From assembly GCA_015272215.1 (NCBI GenBank), contig JACYMD010000010.1:1-64000 (forward strand): 64,000 bases of DNA, read 5' to 3'. Under the pieces are notes generated by a model. That model searched no databases. It worked only from the letters and a program-made list of their open reading frames with translations, and was not told the DNA's origin. Shown here in pieces: positions 63,318 through 64,000 of the stretch. The DNA is from Rivularia sp. T60_A2020_040. GTDB lineage: Bacteria; Cyanobacteriota; Cyanobacteriia; Cyanobacteriales; Nostocaceae. Every line of letters starts with the position of its first letter. Position 1 is the first letter of the stretch. Position numbers and translations under genes: made by a program.

Positions 63318-64000
63318 CTATGATTTCAATTGAAATTCATCAAATTTAACTACTTTATCTCCAGGTTTAGTCGTATCAAAGTAATAACTACTAACTTCTC
63401 CGTTCCCTGTATCTAAAATACTAAATACGGTAATTTCATTACTTGCAATATAAGGTATCGGTTTCCCATCTTCACCAGTTAATGGTTGAATTGATGGTAT
63501 TATCGGTTCTAAACCATTTGGGTCACCAACTTCAATATATTTTTCTTTCAATCCTTGGGGTACATTACGTTTTTTATCTCCGAAAAAAGCACCGTAATTA
63601 TTACCAACATTTGATGATTCTAAAAAATTTATTCCCGATTCACTACGGAAACGATTCCACAAATGGGAATGTCCATAAAATACCAATTGCACATTATTCT
63701 TTTCTAATAAAGGTACAATATCCCGAATTAAATAATCTTGTTCCAGGGGATATTCATAACTGATATTTGTGATTTTACCTTTATCATCTTTTTCAATAGT
63801 TTGGACTGGATTTGTATAAGCCGGAACAATATTATCTCCTAACGAATGAACCGGATGATGTAACATGACTATTTTGTATTTTGCTTGTTTAAATTCCTCA
63901 CTATTAAGTTCTTCAATTAACCAATTATATTGAGGACTACCTTGATCAATTGGTTCAAAAATATGCTGTCCGTAACCCCAATTTTTGGGATTATTAAAAT
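63318..64000 (-). CDS. Calcineurin-like metallophosphoesterase (C-terminal part, continues off the right edge)
   Basis: The frame is open from the stop at 63318 to the right edge, so this is the C-terminal 227 residues; translation starts outside the window. The visible motifs are YKIVMLHHPVHSL (with the metal-binding His pair) and VFYGHSHLWNRF, the final GHxH motif of calcineurin-like phosphoesterases. The part between contains YEYPLEQDYLIRDI. Such enzymes cleave phosphoesters, often of nucleotides, in the periplasm or cytoplasm. The type of substrate and any signal peptide lie outside the window. Confidence 0.88.
   Translation of the reverse strand, partial: FNNPKNWGYGQHIFEPIDQGSPQYNWLIEELNSEEFKQAKYKIVMLHHPVHSLGDNIVPAYTNPVQTIEKDDKGKITNISYEYPLEQDYLIRDIVPLLEKNNVQLVFYGHSHLWNRFRSESGINFLESSNVGNNYGAFFGDKKRNVPQGLKEKYIEVGDPNGLEPIIPSIQPLTGEDGKPIPYIASNEITVFSILDTGNGEVSSYYFDTTKPGDKVVKFDEFQLKS

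Overview
The window is chromosomal DNA of a filamentous, Nostocales-like cyanobacterium. The evidence is oxygenic-photosynthesis genes (chlB, psb30, raf1, menG, ycf37, a pedR-like regulator), more than 20 copies of the HIP1 octamer GCGATCGC, dense two-component and c-di-GMP signalling genes, and many tandem heptanucleotide arrays of the kind known from heterocystous cyanobacteria. Coding sequence is AT-rich and gene order is mosaic, with few operons. No rRNA operon and no CRISPR array is visible.

Layout. 1-3.1 kb: a secreted FecR-domain protein with 15-residue proline-rich repeats (cut by the left edge), divergent from a putative outer-membrane barrel protein. 3.2-9.8 kb: sulfurtransferase, MnmD-like methyltransferase, REC/HD-GYP regulator, glmU, isoaspartyl peptidase and a 52-residue DUF2256 zinc-ribbon protein. 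10-12.9 kb: a multi-GAF protein with a degenerate kinase core. 13.2-14.7 kb: a solitary TnpB followed by a 183-bp MITE with terminal inverted repeats and an 8-bp target duplication. 14.7-22.4 kb: Ca2+/Na+ antiporter, pyrD, three 87-bp tandem repeats and a 1225-residue two-partner-secretion adhesin. 22.4-25.7 kb: a tRNA-like sequence with its own terminator, small secreted proteins, a HAD phosphatase and a candidate toxin/immunity pair. 25.8-32.7 kb: chlB, ycf37, a solute-binding protein, rpmI-rplT and a UvrD-like helicase. 33-40 kb: a membrane glycosyltransferase, then sigma-like factor, DUF1822 protein and a membrane CHAT protease fused to a periplasmic-binding-type receptor. 40-55.3 kb: raf1, REC-GAF, menG, DUF445, Uma2, GNAT, dienelactone hydrolase, FAD oxidoreductase, MsrP-like protein, REC-EAL and clpC. 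55-64 kb: psb30, emfourin with an M4 protease, methyltransferase, gluconokinase, fructokinase-like kinase, pedR-like regulator, a hemerythrin-associated protein and a metallophosphoesterase cut by the right edge.

The strongest candidate for an undescribed system is the sigma-like/DUF1822/CHAT-receptor cluster at 35.1-39.9 kb. It has the parts for a ligand-gated, caspase-like protease coupled to transcription. Other notable points are the candidate toxin/immunity pair (24.9-25.7 kb), the protease-inhibitor pair (55.8-57.3 kb), the divergent FecR/barrel pair, the TnpB with a non-canonical RuvC motif and 3' hairpins, and repeats that have entered reading frames (helicase, HAD phosphatase, ends of a glycosyltransferase and a sensor gene).

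All family assignments come from reading motifs in the sequence and recalled family knowledge; no database search was run.
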